Below, one piece after another: positions 1-8,685 of a DNA stretch of 64,000 nt (its first letter is position 1; the number at the start of each line of letters is the position of its first letter). The DNA is from Pseudolysobacter sp964466115. GTDB taxonomy: Bacteria; Pseudomonadota; Gammaproteobacteria; Xanthomonadales; Rhodanobacteraceae. The stretch lies in contig CAYXMH010000017.1 in assembly GCA_964466115.1 (NCBI GenBank), forward strand, positions 1 through 64,000, written 5' to 3'. The notes under the pieces were generated by a model, which saw only the letters and a list, made by a program, of their open reading frames with translations, was not told where the DNA came from and made no database searches. Position numbers and translations under genes: made by a program.

Positions 1-880
1 AGCGCGGATCGCTGTCCGGGTAGTACAGGTGCGTCCAGCCCAAGCGCGAGCCCGTCACGGTGCCATCCACGCTGCGAATGGGTGGATTGGCCGATTCGAT
101 CGTTGCATCGCCGACGTCGGTTAAGCGCAGGATCCCGTTTACACTCTGGTAGCGATACTGCAACACCAAGCCACTGCGATCGACCACGGCCGACAGCCAC
201 GCTTCGTAACCGACCACGCTGCTGCCTTGGGACACTGCACGCCACGCATCGGGGCGGCCGCCGAAGATCTCATAACCGCCGTTCGGGCTCACTCTGACAA
301 ACCCGTGTGCATCGCTCACCAGGCTTTGCACAGACGCAGGCACCGCCGCGTGCGTGGCACTGGCCGCAAATGCAGATCGATCTCCGCCAAACCGGATCAA
401 GCCGTTCTTGCTTAAACCTTCCAATGGGTACTCGCAGCGCGCTGGGTCACTGGCCGAACACGCGCTCGCGGAGCGGTACACCTCATACCCGCCGTCGCGG
501 CCGTACACTTGAACGGCACCGTCCGGGTGTGCGGCATCCGGCGGGACCGTGGTCACGTAACTCGATCCGTTAAACCCCCAGCCGCCCAAACTCGTCGCTT
601 GGCGCAACGGCACCGGTTCGGTTGGGTTCAGCGCCAGCGCAAAGGTAAAGTCCGGGCCGTACAAAGGGCTATACCCCAAGGGTTTATCCCACAACCGCAG
701 CTCCCCGCTGTGCTCCACCGCGCCGTACTGCATCGAACCCGACGGACCGCAATAACACCCGCCGCTGGTCCCACCGGACGCGTGATCCACACCGCCGGCC
801 AGCGCCAGGTTGCTTAAACCCAAACTCAAGCACAACACCAATGGCCGCAGGCCACCCTTTACCAAGACTCGCCGCTGCAT
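1..880 (-). CDS. secreted RHS/YD-repeat-like protein, N-terminal part (runs off the left edge)
   Basis: The minus-strand frame is open from ATG at 880 down to base 1 with no stop (293 residues seen), so the gene continues beyond the window. A GAGGAAA ribosome binding site lies 4-5 bases before the ATG. Residues 1-29 form a signal peptide with a hydrophobic core ending ALA-GG. A short Cys motif (GGCYCGPSG, about residues 41-49) follows, then a beta-rich stretch with two similar units, GRDGGYEVYR and SPNGGYEIFG, and then VVDRSGLVLQYRYQ, which resembles the D..G....Y.Y pattern of RHS/YD repeats. Such proteins are exported polymorphic surface or toxin-type proteins; whether this one carries a C-terminal toxin cannot be seen. 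Export is well supported and the family assignment moderately. Confidence 0.72.
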   Translation of the reverse strand, partial: MQRRVLVKGGLRPLVLCLSLGLSNLALAGGVDHASGGTSGGCYCGPSGSMQYGAVEHSGELRLWDKPLGYSPLYGPDFTFALALNPTEPVPLRQATSLGGWGFNGSSYVTTVPPDAAHPDGAVQVYGRDGGYEVYRSASACSASDPARCEYPLEGLSKNGLIRFGGDRSAFAASATHAAVPASVQSLVSDAHGFVRVSPNGGYEIFGGRPDAWRAVSQGSSVVGYEAWLSAVVDRSGLVLQYRYQSVNGILRLTDVGDATIESANPPIRSVDGTVTGSRLGWTHLYYPDSDPR

Positions 881-1320
881 ACGCTTTCCTCGCTCTCAAC
901 AAAACACCCACCGTGGGGCTCTGTTGCTATAAGCGGAAAAAGCCGCGTTGCGGCGACATTTAATGTTGTAAACAAATGTCAACGGCACAGGTGCTAACGG
1001 TAAGAAATACCCAAAGGCAATGACTTAAAGACGAGGAATTAAGATCCAAAATCTCTACGGTGCTTCACTGCATTCAATTCAACCAGTCACAAGGCAAACC
1101 CACGGCAGTCCGCTTGACCTAAGTGCTAAACATGACTAAGTTCCTGTTATAAGCAGACAGCGACTGCACGAATCGCTCGCAACGTGCCACCAAACGATCA
1201 TCGGTGTGTCGCAGCGAAAGCAGAAAACTCTCGTCATTTGATATGCGTTTGACGGCTAAGCCTTAACTTAGCGGTAAGGTGTTTCACCGTTGTCTAAAAT
1301 CCCAAAAACAACTGTAAAGA
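881..1320. other. intergenic region between divergent genes
   Basis: These 440 bases lie between the start of the minus-strand RHS-like gene and the start of prmB. No convincing coding frame is seen. A TTGACA hexamer on the minus strand (977-982) could be a -35 element for the RHS-like gene, but no good -10 sits at normal spacing. The stretch just before prmB (CTGTAAAG) holds only a poor ribosome binding site. Confidence 0.5.
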
Positions 1321-2247
1321 TTGCCCGTGACTCAAGAACTCGTAACGATCATCGATTTTATCCGCTACGGCGCCAGTCGGTTTGCGGCGGAGGGATTATG
1401 TTTCGGGCATTCCTACGATAATGCGTTGGACGAATCCACGCATTTGGTATTGCACACCTTGCATTTACCGCACGACTTATCCCCGAATTACGGCCAGGCT
1501 AGGTTGACGAAAATCGAGCGTGAACAATTATCGAACCTGATCGAGCGGCGCATCAGTGAACGCAAACCGGTGGCGTATCTTACCGGTGAAGCTTGGTTTG
1601 CTGGGCTCGCGTTTAAGGTCGATGAGCGGGTGTTGGTGCCGCGCTCACCGATTGCCGAGTTGATCGAAAACGGATTTGAACCCTGGCTTGATGGCCGCAC
1701 GGTGCATCGCGCACTCGATTTATGCACCGGCTCGGGTTGCATTGGCATTGCCATGGCCGTGCACAATCCCGATTGGTCGGTGGATTGTGTCGATATCAGC
1801 GAGGCCGCGCTCGAGCTCGCACGCGAAAATGCGCGCTATCAAAATGTGGAACAGCGCGTGCGGGTGTTACGTTCGGATTTATTCAGCGCACTCCAGCAAG
1901 AACGCTACGATTTGATCGTCAGCAATCCGCCTTACGTTACTGAAGACGAATACCGGGCGTTGCCTGCCGAATATGCGTACGAACCGAGCCTAGGGTTAAA
2001 AGCCGGTGCCGATGGGCTTGATTTTGCGTTGCGGATTCTAAAAGAAGCACCCGAACATCTGCAGGAAAATGGCTTGTTGATCGTTGAGGTCGGTGAAAGC
2101 GAGACGGCTTTAACGGCGTTATTGCCGCAAATACCTTTTTGCTGGATTGAATTTAAAGTGGGCCCGATGGGGGTTTTCGTGATCGAACGCCGCGACGTGA
2201 TCGCGCACGCCGATGCCATTGCCAATGCGTTGGCGAAGAGAGCTTAA
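1321..2247 (+). CDS. prmB: ribosomal protein uL3 N5-glutamine methyltransferase PrmB
   Basis: PrmB uses S-adenosylmethionine to methylate the glutamine of ribosomal protein uL3 in the cytoplasm. The protein has 308 residues, close to the usual 310. It shows the SAM-binding motif LDLCTGSGCIG (about 132-142) and the catalytic N-P-P-Y (202-205), followed by VTEDEYRALPAEY, a stretch typical of PrmB rather than PrmC. The start is uncertain: TTG at 1321 and GTG at 1327 are both possible and the ribosome binding site is weak. aroC starts three bases after the stop, so the two are probably cotranscribed, as in many gammaproteobacteria. A paralogue, prmC, lies at 54410. Confidence 0.93.
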   Translation: MPVTQELVTIIDFIRYGASRFAAEGLCFGHSYDNALDESTHLVLHTLHLPHDLSPNYGQARLTKIEREQLSNLIERRISERKPVAYLTGEAWFAGLAFKVDERVLVPRSPIAELIENGFEPWLDGRTVHRALDLCTGSGCIGIAMAVHNPDWSVDCVDISEAALELARENARYQNVEQRVRVLRSDLFSALQQERYDLIVSNPPYVTEDEYRALPAEYAYEPSLGLKAGADGLDFALRILKEAPEHLQENGLLIVEVGESETALTALLPQIPFCWIEFKVGPMGVFVIERRDVIAHADAIANALAKRA

Positions 2248-2250
2248 GTC

Positions 2251-3354
2251 GTGTCGAGTAATTCGTTTGGACAATTGTTTCGAGTGACGACGTTCGGTGA
2301 AAGTCACGGGCCGGCAATCGGTTGCGTCATTGATGGTTGTCCGCCGGGGATTGCGATTGGCGAAGAGGACTTCAGCGGCGATCTGAAACGCCGCGCTACC
2401 GGCACCAGCCGTCATACCTCGCAACGGCATGAAGAAGATCGGGTGGAGATTTTATCCGGGGTGTTTGAAGGGCGAACTTGCGGTACGCCGATTGCGCTGC
2501 TGATTCGCAACACCGACGCGCGCACGCGCGATTACGATAATCTAAAAGACACCTTTCGCCCCGGTCATGCCGATTACACCTATTGGCAAAAATACGGCAT
2601 TCGCGATTATCGCGGCGGCGGGCGTTCCAGTGCGCGCGAGACGACGATGCGTGTCGCCGCCGCAGTCATTGCAAAAAAATGGCTAAAGGAAAAATTCAAC
2701 ATTGCCATCCGGGGGTATTTGGCCGAGATCGGTCCGCACAAACCGGGTCGACTCGATTGGGCAGCGGTGGAGGCCAATCCGTTTTTCTGGCCCGATGCGA
2801 CGATGGTCGATGCATTGGAAGCGTTTATGGATGCGTTACGCAAATCCGGGGATTCGGTTGGCGCACGCGTAACGGTGGTGGCAAGCGAGGTGCCGCCGGG
2901 CTTAGGCGAACCGATTTATGGAAAGCTCGATGCCGAATTGGCGGCGGCATTAATGAGCATTAATGCGGTAAAAGGCGTTGAGATCGGCGCCGGCTTTGCC
3001 GCAATCCAGCAACACGGCAGTGAACATCGCGATGAAATGACGCCGGGGGGCTTTCTCAGTAACCACGCTGGCGGCATACTGGGCGGCATTTCCACTGGTC
3101 AAGACCTCGTCGCCAGCGCCGCGTTTAAGCCGGCGTCGAGCTCACGCTTGCCGGCGCGCAGCATTAATCTGGCGGGCGAGTCGCTAGAGGTGGTGACCAA
3201 AGGTCGCCACGACCCCTGCGTTGGTATCCGTGCGATACCGATTGTGGAGGCGATGGTGGCGTTGGTGTTGATGGATCAAGCATTGCGGCATCGTGCGCAA
3301 TGCGCCGATGTGGGTGAGGTTTCGCCGCGGATCGCGGCGCGAATCGGTTCGTAA
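2251..3354 (+). CDS. aroC: chorismate synthase AroC
   Basis: Chorismate synthase converts 5-enolpyruvylshikimate-3-phosphate to chorismate with reduced FMN, the last step of the shikimate pathway and the source of the chorismate used by the trp genes downstream. The 367-residue length is normal. Family signatures seen are FGESHGPAIGCVIDGCPPG near the N-terminus, RPGHADYTY (about 108-116), YRGGGRSSARET (about 123-134) and GISTGQD with a following conserved C-terminal R/P-rich part. It starts with GTG three bases after prmB, with GAAGAGAG inside the end of prmB as a likely ribosome binding site. Confidence 0.96.
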   Translation: MSSNSFGQLFRVTTFGESHGPAIGCVIDGCPPGIAIGEEDFSGDLKRRATGTSRHTSQRHEEDRVEILSGVFEGRTCGTPIALLIRNTDARTRDYDNLKDTFRPGHADYTYWQKYGIRDYRGGGRSSARETTMRVAAAVIAKKWLKEKFNIAIRGYLAEIGPHKPGRLDWAAVEANPFFWPDATMVDALEAFMDALRKSGDSVGARVTVVASEVPPGLGEPIYGKLDAELAAALMSINAVKGVEIGAGFAAIQQHGSEHRDEMTPGGFLSNHAGGILGGISTGQDLVASAAFKPASSSRLPARSINLAGESLEVVTKGRHDPCVGIRAIPIVEAMVALVLMDQALRHRAQCADVGEVSPRIAARIGS

Positions 3355-3387
3355 ATTTGTGTGTATTAGCGGATATAAATACAAAAA

Positions 3388-4416
3388 ATGAGTAAATTGC
3401 AGCAATACAAAGTCGCGATGGTGGGCGCCACGGGCGCGGTCGGTGAAACCCTGCTTGGCATTCTTAAGCAACGAAAATTTCCGGTTTCGGAATTGGTTCC
3501 GTTGGCCAGTTCGCGGTCGGCTGGAAATGCCGTGGCGTTCGGTGCGGACGAGGTAACCGTCCAGGACCTGGACAAATACGACTTCAACGGCGTGCACATC
3601 GCGTTTTTTTCAGCGGGAGGCAAAGTTTCCGCTGCCCATGCGCCGCGCGCGGCGGCGGCGGGTGCGGTGGTGATCGACAATACCTCGCACTTTCGCTATG
3701 ACGCGGACATCCCGTTGATCGTCAGCGAAGTGAATCCGCAAGCGTTGGGGGGATACACTAAGCGCGGCATTATTGCCAATCCGAATTGCTCGACGATGCA
3801 AATGCTGGTGGCACTCGCACCGATTCATCGGGCGGTTAAGATTGAACGCATCAATATCGCAACCTACCAATCGGTATCGGGAGCCGGGCGTAGCGGTATT
3901 GATGAGCTTGGCGGCCAAACCGCGGCATTGCTGAATTTTCAGAAAATCAAACCGACGAAATTTCAGGATCAAATCGCGTTTAACTTGATTCCGCAAATCG
4001 ATGATTTTACTGATAATGGTTATACCAAAGAAGAAATGAAATTGGTCTGGGAAACGCGCAAAATTCTGGGCGATGACACCATCCAGGTCAATCCCACGGC
4101 GGTGCGCGTTCCGGTGTTTTATGGCCATGCTGAAGCCGTGCATATCGAAACGCGTGACAAAATCACGGCCGAGCAGGCGCGCGAATTGCTGCAAAATGCG
4201 CCGGGCGTCACGGTGGTGGATGAGCGCAAGCCGGGTGGATATCCCACTCCCGTTACCCATGCAGCGGGGCAGGATGCGGTGTTTGTCGGGCGCATTCGCG
4301 AGGATATTTCCCATCCGCGCGGCTTGAGTTTATGGGTGGTGGCTGACAACATTCGAAAGGGCGCGGCGCTAAATGCGGTGCAAATTGCTGAGCTATTGGT
4401 GAAAACGTATTTGTGA
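3388..4416 (+). CDS. asd: aspartate-semialdehyde dehydrogenase Asd
   Basis: Asd reduces aspartyl phosphate to aspartate semialdehyde with NADPH, feeding lysine/diaminopimelate, threonine and methionine synthesis. The protein has 342 residues, with the N-terminal nucleotide-binding motif GATGAVG (13-19), the catalytic cysteine in NPNCSTMQM (Cys134), and the substrate-side segment QSVSGAGRSGIDEL. The length and motifs fit the shorter Gram-positive/Pseudomonas-like Asd subclass rather than the E. coli form; this is a family-level judgement. The ribosome binding site is poor (AGCGGA about 13 bases upstream). It lies 33 bases after aroC and 107 bases before fimV. Confidence 0.95.
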   Translation: MSKLQQYKVAMVGATGAVGETLLGILKQRKFPVSELVPLASSRSAGNAVAFGADEVTVQDLDKYDFNGVHIAFFSAGGKVSAAHAPRAAAAGAVVIDNTSHFRYDADIPLIVSEVNPQALGGYTKRGIIANPNCSTMQMLVALAPIHRAVKIERINIATYQSVSGAGRSGIDELGGQTAALLNFQKIKPTKFQDQIAFNLIPQIDDFTDNGYTKEEMKLVWETRKILGDDTIQVNPTAVRVPVFYGHAEAVHIETRDKITAEQARELLQNAPGVTVVDERKPGGYPTPVTHAAGQDAVFVGRIREDISHPRGLSLWVVADNIRKGAALNAVQIAELLVKTYL

Positions 4417-4444
4417 TCTATAGTTACGGATCTGTGATAAGGCG

Positions 4445-4472
4445 TTTTCGAGCTTTATTTCTGCGCTACAAT
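4445..4472 (+). promoter_or_regulatory. candidate promoter for fimV
   Basis: TTTTCG (4445-4450) and TACAAT (4467-4472) are separated by 16 bases, a plausible sigma-70 pair about 50 bases before the fimV start. The -35 element is weak, so this is a guess from sequence only. Confidence 0.35.
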
Positions 4473-4523
4473 TGCAGTTTCTGTCTTAATGTATTTGATG
4501 ATCGATAGCCTGGGGGCTTGCTG

Positions 4524-7154
4524 ATGAAAGGACCGTTGAAACTGTCGCTCGCCATCGCGTTGGCGCTGGGCGTAGCCGACGCATTTGCTTTGGGTCTCGG
4601 CCAGATCCAGGTTAAGTCGGGCTTAAATGAACCGCTGAATGCCGAAATTCCGGTATTGGCCGGCACACCCGGTGAGGCGGTTGGATTGCATGTCGATCTC
4701 GCGTCTGCCGAGGATTTTGCAAGGGTTGGTTTGAATCGCGCGCATGTCACCTTACCGTTGGAGTTTTCGGTGGGTAACAACGCCCGCGGTGACACCGTCA
4801 TAAAAATCAGCACCAAAGAAATCGTGCGTGAGCCGTTTCTCGATTTTTTGGTCGAGGTGAATTGGGCGAAAGGCAAATTGTTGCGCGAGTACACCGTGCT
4901 GTTGGATCCGCCGGTTATGGCGCCCGCGGTAAAAGGCTCGGCGGTAACCTCGTCGGCTCCGGTCAAAGATCACGAAGCCGCTGTCGCGCAAAAATTGCCG
5001 GAAGAAAAACCGGCTAAGGGGAAAGGCAAACAGGTTAACGCGGCAAAAGCCGAAGCGCCTAAACCGGTGGCGGCAAAACCCGCGCCAGCGGAGAAGCCCA
5101 AATCAAAGCCAGCCGTCGCGGCGCACCCGGCGGGTGCAAATGACTATGGCCCGGTTGCCCAAGGCGAAACCTTAAGCGAAATCGCGCGCGCCACGCGCCC
5201 GGATGAAGCAACCAATTTCAATAAAATGATGTTGGCTTTATTAAAGGCCAATCCGAATGCGTTTTACAAAGACAATATCAACGCGCTGAAACGCGGCGCA
5301 ATCTTGCGCATTCCAACGCCGGATGAAATCAAAGCGACCGGCTCGCTCAGTGAAGTTGCGGCGGCGGTGCACAGTCAAAACGCAGCCTGGGCGGCGGGGT
5401 CGGTTAGCAGCAAACCCACCTTGTTAGCCGATACCGGTGCGAGTACCGTGGCGTCCAAGCCGGTGAAGGACAAGGCCAAAGGCAAAGCAGAAAAAGTCGA
5501 AAAACCAATTAAAACGGATTCTGCCAAAGACGATAACGAGCGTTTGGCGCTGGTGCCACCGCGAGTGGGTAAGGACAGCCTAGCCAAGGCGGAGCGCCCG
5601 GGCGCTTCGGGTTCGGGATCCGCAAACACACCCGATACCAAGGCTGAATTGGCGCGTACCAAAGAATCGTTGACCGCACGCGAGCAAGAAGCCAGTGAGC
5701 TCAAATCTCGGGTGAAGGAATTGGAAGACATTAAAGGTAAGAGCGAGCGGCTCATTACTTTTAAGGATTCCGAAATCGCTGAATTACAGCGCAAGCTTAA
5801 AGAATTGCAGGATGAATCAAAAAAACCGGCAACGGTCGCGGCACCGGCTGCAACGAAACCGGTTGAATCAAGCGGTAACAAGTCAAGCGACCCAGCAGCG
5901 AGCAAGCCGGCGGATTCAACCAAACCGGTTGATGCAACCCGCGCCGGGCAGAAAAACGACAAACTCACCGCCACGGAGATATGGGGCGATACGGGTACGG
6001 CCAACGACAAAACGGCAACCGCCACCAAACCGGCGGCAACCGCGTCGGGCAGCAATCCTGTGAGCGCTAATCCCTCGACCGATGCGGCATCAACCGCTAC
6101 TGGCAGCACGAATGCCGCTACCGCGACGCCCAGCCCCGCGACGGATTCGCCAGCGGCAACCACGACAGAAAACGCCAGCACTGGCACTGCGGTCCCGCCG
6201 GCCAGCACGACCACACCGATTCCGCCGAGTGAAACGCCTGCCACGACGAAATTAAGTCCAGCGCCGATCGCGCCGCCGGAGCCGCCGTGGTATTTGGATC
6301 CGGTCACCCTGTATGCCGGCGGTGGGGGGTTATTGTTGTTGGGATTATTGGCGATGTTGAAATTCATGCGCCGCCCCAAACCGATGCCTGCGCTTGGCAT
6401 GGACGACAGCTTTGACGAAGAGCATGAGTCCGAACAGGCGCCTCACCCGAATATTGATGAAGAACATGCGTTGATCGACCAGATCAACCGCTATCCCCAT
6501 GATGCCGCCCTGCATTTGGAATTGCTCAACTTTTATTACGCCCATCGCGATACGGCCAAATTCGAAGAAGCTGCCGAAGCGATGTACGGCAACATCGCAG
6601 ACCCGACACAACCGGAGTGGCAGCACGCCCGCACCATGGGTGAGGAGCTTGCTCCGCACAATCCATTGTTCGGCGGAGAGCCGGATTTGTCCGCGATGGC
6701 CGGATCAAACCATCATGAGACCGAAACCGACTACACGCATACGGATTTTTCAAACACCACTACCGAGCCGCATGCGCAGATGTTTCATTTCGACGAGACG
6801 GATGAGCCCGCCGCTAAATCGGATCGCGATGATTTCGATTTCGCATTGACCGATGCGCCCCCCAGTGAACCTGCCAGACCGGCGCATGACGACTTGTCGT
6901 TTGATCTTCCTGTTTCGGCGCCCGCCCGAGCGGAGCCGGCGTCGGCGCCCGCGCGAGCACCGTTCCCGGTTAAACCTACCGATGATGAGTTCTTTGCCGC
7001 AGAAGATGCCATTGGAACGAAATTGGATTTGGCCAAGGCCTATCTTGATATGGGCGATCCGGAAGGTGCGCGCAGCATGCTTGAGGAAGTGCTCAACGAA
7101 GGCAATGACGAGCAGAAGAAAGAAGCGCGCAAACTCATCGCGGACATCAAATAG
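4524..7154 (+). CDS. fimV: FimV, inner-membrane LysM/polarity and type IV pilus assembly protein
   Basis: FimV is a peptidoglycan-binding polar hub needed for type IV pilus assembly. I chose ATG 4524, preceded by GGGGG, over TTG 4518; the protein then has 876 residues. In order: a signal peptide (1-23, ending ADAFA), a conserved periplasmic domain (24-140), an A/K/P-rich linker, a LysM-like domain (about 203-265), a charged coiled coil (about 370-433), a long T/A/P-rich low-complexity stretch (about 433-585), one membrane segment (about 595-615) and an acidic cytoplasmic tail ending in the conserved FimV C-terminal helix-turn-helix repeat (KLDLAKAYLDMGDPEGAR, about 832-849). Its place between asd and truA is the classic gammaproteobacterial location. 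Confidence 0.94.
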   Translation: MKGPLKLSLAIALALGVADAFALGLGQIQVKSGLNEPLNAEIPVLAGTPGEAVGLHVDLASAEDFARVGLNRAHVTLPLEFSVGNNARGDTVIKISTKEIVREPFLDFLVEVNWAKGKLLREYTVLLDPPVMAPAVKGSAVTSSAPVKDHEAAVAQKLPEEKPAKGKGKQVNAAKAEAPKPVAAKPAPAEKPKSKPAVAAHPAGANDYGPVAQGETLSEIARATRPDEATNFNKMMLALLKANPNAFYKDNINALKRGAILRIPTPDEIKATGSLSEVAAAVHSQNAAWAAGSVSSKPTLLADTGASTVASKPVKDKAKGKAEKVEKPIKTDSAKDDNERLALVPPRVGKDSLAKAERPGASGSGSANTPDTKAELARTKESLTAREQEASELKSRVKELEDIKGKSERLITFKDSEIAELQRKLKELQDESKKPATVAAPAATKPVESSGNKSSDPAASKPADSTKPVDATRAGQKNDKLTATEIWGDTGTANDKTATATKPAATASGSNPVSANPSTDAASTATGSTNAATATPSPATDSPAATTTENASTGTAVPPASTTTPIPPSETPATTKLSPAPIAPPEPPWYLDPVTLYAGGGGLLLLGLLAMLKFMRRPKPMPALGMDDSFDEEHESEQAPHPNIDEEHALIDQINRYPHDAALHLELLNFYYAHRDTAKFEEAAEAMYGNIADPTQPEWQHARTMGEELAPHNPLFGGEPDLSAMAGSNHHETETDYTHTDFSNTTTEPHAQMFHFDETDEPAAKSDRDDFDFALTDAPPSEPARPAHDDLSFDLPVSAPARAEPASAPARAPFPVKPTDDEFFAAEDAIGTKLDLAKAYLDMGDPEGARSMLEEVLNEGNDEQKKEARKLIADIK

Positions 7155-7170
7155 CTTCATTGGGTAATAT

Positions 7171-7251
7171 GTAGGGTGGGCTTTAGCCCACCGCTTTGCG
7201 ATTAACCCGCGCGAAATTCATACTCCTACGGTGGGCTAAAGCCCACCCTAC
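7171..7251. repeat. perfect 23-base inverted repeat with self-complementary arms
   Basis: Arms 7171-7193 and 7229-7251 are exact reverse complements, separated by 35 bases. Each arm also folds on itself, because GTGGGCTTTAGCCCAC is nearly palindromic. It sits between the fimV stop and the truA start. The sequence type GTAGGGTGGGCTTTAGCCC is, to my knowledge, a widespread intergenic repeat in proteobacteria. It may serve as a terminator or mRNA end-protection element, or be a small mobile REP-like unit. Confidence 0.85.
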
Positions 7252-7279
7252 AGCCCTTTCCTCGCTGCGGAGACAGCAG

Positions 7280-8047
7280 TTGCGCATTGCACTCGGTGTC
7301 GAATACGACGGTACGGATTTTTTAGGCTGGCAAATCCAACGTCAGGAACCCACGGTGCAATCCACGTTGGAGCGGGCCTTAAGCAAAGTGGCGGCGGCGC
7401 CGGTTAGCGTTGTCTGCGCCGGTCGTACCGATACCGGAGTCCATGCCCAGTGCCAGGTGGTGCACTTCGATACTTTGGCGCAGCGTTCGGAGCATGCTTG
7501 GCTCGCTGGCACCAATTCCATTTTGCCCAAGAGCATCGCCTTGCTTTGGGCTCGACCCGTTAGCGATGATTTTCATGCGCGTTTTGCGGCGCAAGCCCGC
7601 CGCTACCGTTACCAAATTCTAAATCGCAACGTACGCCCGGCACTCGCGGCGCGCTATGTCACTTGGGAGCGCCAGGAACTTGATGTGGCGCGGATGCAGC
7701 AAGCGGCGCAATGCTTGATCGGACAGCACGATTTCAGTGCGTTTCGCACCAGTGCTTGCCAAGCGAAATCCCCGATTCGCGTTGTGCAAGACATTGTCGT
7801 TGGGCGCATTGCGGAACAAATCCACGTCGAAATTCAGGCCAATGCGTTTTTGCACCATATGGTGCGCAATATCGTCGGTAGCCTGATACGAATCGGGCGC
7901 GGCGAGCACGATCCCGCCTGGATGGCGCAGTTATTGGATGGGCGTGATCGCAACCTTGCCGCGCCCACCGCGCCGGCTGCTGGTCTAACCTTTTTGCATC
8001 CGCTATACAACGTGCAGTGCGGATTGCCGGCGAAGGTGTGTTTATGA
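7280..8047 (+). CDS. truA: tRNA pseudouridine(38-40) synthase TruA
   Basis: TruA makes pseudouridine at positions 38-40 of the anticodon arm of many tRNAs. I chose TTG 7280, seven bases after GGAG (7269-7272), giving 255 residues beginning LRIALGVEYDG, the normal TruA N-terminus. The frame stays open upstream to ATG 7196, but that would translate through the inverted repeat and give a non-homologous leader. The catalytic aspartate lies in CAGRTDTGVHA (Asp51), and the conserved F.AF.....S motif is present (HDFSAFRTSAC). The stop overlaps the trpF start as ATGA, implying translational coupling. Confidence 0.93.
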   Translation: MRIALGVEYDGTDFLGWQIQRQEPTVQSTLERALSKVAAAPVSVVCAGRTDTGVHAQCQVVHFDTLAQRSEHAWLAGTNSILPKSIALLWARPVSDDFHARFAAQARRYRYQILNRNVRPALAARYVTWERQELDVARMQQAAQCLIGQHDFSAFRTSACQAKSPIRVVQDIVVGRIAEQIHVEIQANAFLHHMVRNIVGSLIRIGRGEHDPAWMAQLLDGRDRNLAAPTAPAAGLTFLHPLYNVQCGLPAKVCL

Positions 8048-8685
8048 ATCGGCGGGTACGGGTAAAGTTTTGCGGCTTCACTCGTATCGAAGATGCGCTT
8101 ACGGCGGTTGATCTCGGGGTGGATGCGATTGGCTTGGTGTTAACGCGGGTCAGCTCGCGATTTATTGATTTGGATCGCGCGCGCGCGTTGCGGGCCGCAT
8201 TACCGCCGTTGGTAACCAGCGTGGCACTGTTTATGGATGATGCGCCGGATTGGGTGGCTGAAGCGGTGGGTATTTTAACCCCGGATCTAATTCAGTTTCA
8301 CGGAAGTGAAACGGCGCTTGCGTGCGAACGATTTGGCAAGCCGTATCTTAAAGCCGTACCGATGGGAACATTGGAAAATGTATCGGAGTATCTTGCGCGC
8401 TATCCCGGTGCTGCGGGATTTGTCTTCGATAGCCACTCGACCGCTAGCGGGGGTGGCCGTGGCGAGGGTTTCGACTGGGGACGCATTCCCACTGAGGTTA
8501 CACGTCCGTGGTTGTTGGCGGGTGGATTAAACGCAGGTAATGTGGCAACCGCGATTGAGCAAGTACGCCCTTATGGCGTGGATGTTTCCAGTGGCATTGA
8601 ATCCGCTCCCGGGATCAAAGATCCGGTGTTGATGCAACGCTTCATCAGCGAGGTGGCTCGTGCCAGCAATAACATCCTCAAGTGA
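8044..8685 (+). CDS. trpF: phosphoribosylanthranilate isomerase TrpF
   Basis: TrpF isomerises N-(5-phosphoribosyl)anthranilate in tryptophan synthesis. The 213-residue TIM barrel starts VKFCGFTRIEDA, with the catalytic Cys in KFCG and the catalytic Asp in VDVSSGIES near the end. I chose ATG 8044 because it overlaps the truA stop (ATGA) and has GAAGGTG five bases upstream; an upstream ATG at 8017 would only add nine residues inside truA. It is free-standing, not fused to TrpC as in E. coli. Its 3' end overlaps trpB by 26 bases. Confidence 0.94.
   Translation: MNRRVRVKFCGFTRIEDALTAVDLGVDAIGLVLTRVSSRFIDLDRARALRAALPPLVTSVALFMDDAPDWVAEAVGILTPDLIQFHGSETALACERFGKPYLKAVPMGTLENVSEYLARYPGAAGFVFDSHSTASGGGRGEGFDWGRIPTEVTRPWLLAGGLNAGNVATAIEQVRPYGVDVSSGIESAPGIKDPVLMQRFISEVARASNNILK

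Noticed and set aside
3610..4314. 234-residue antisense frame in asd
   Set aside because: Shadow of a strongly conserved housekeeping gene.
5375..6400. 341-residue antisense frame across the fimV low-complexity region
   Set aside because: It is an alternative-frame shadow of the A/T/P-rich FimV linker; low complexity, no family match and antisense to a conserved gene.
7196..7279. N-terminal extension of truA from ATG 7196
   Set aside because: It translates the palindromic repeat. TTG 7280 has a ribosome binding site and matches known TruA N-termini.
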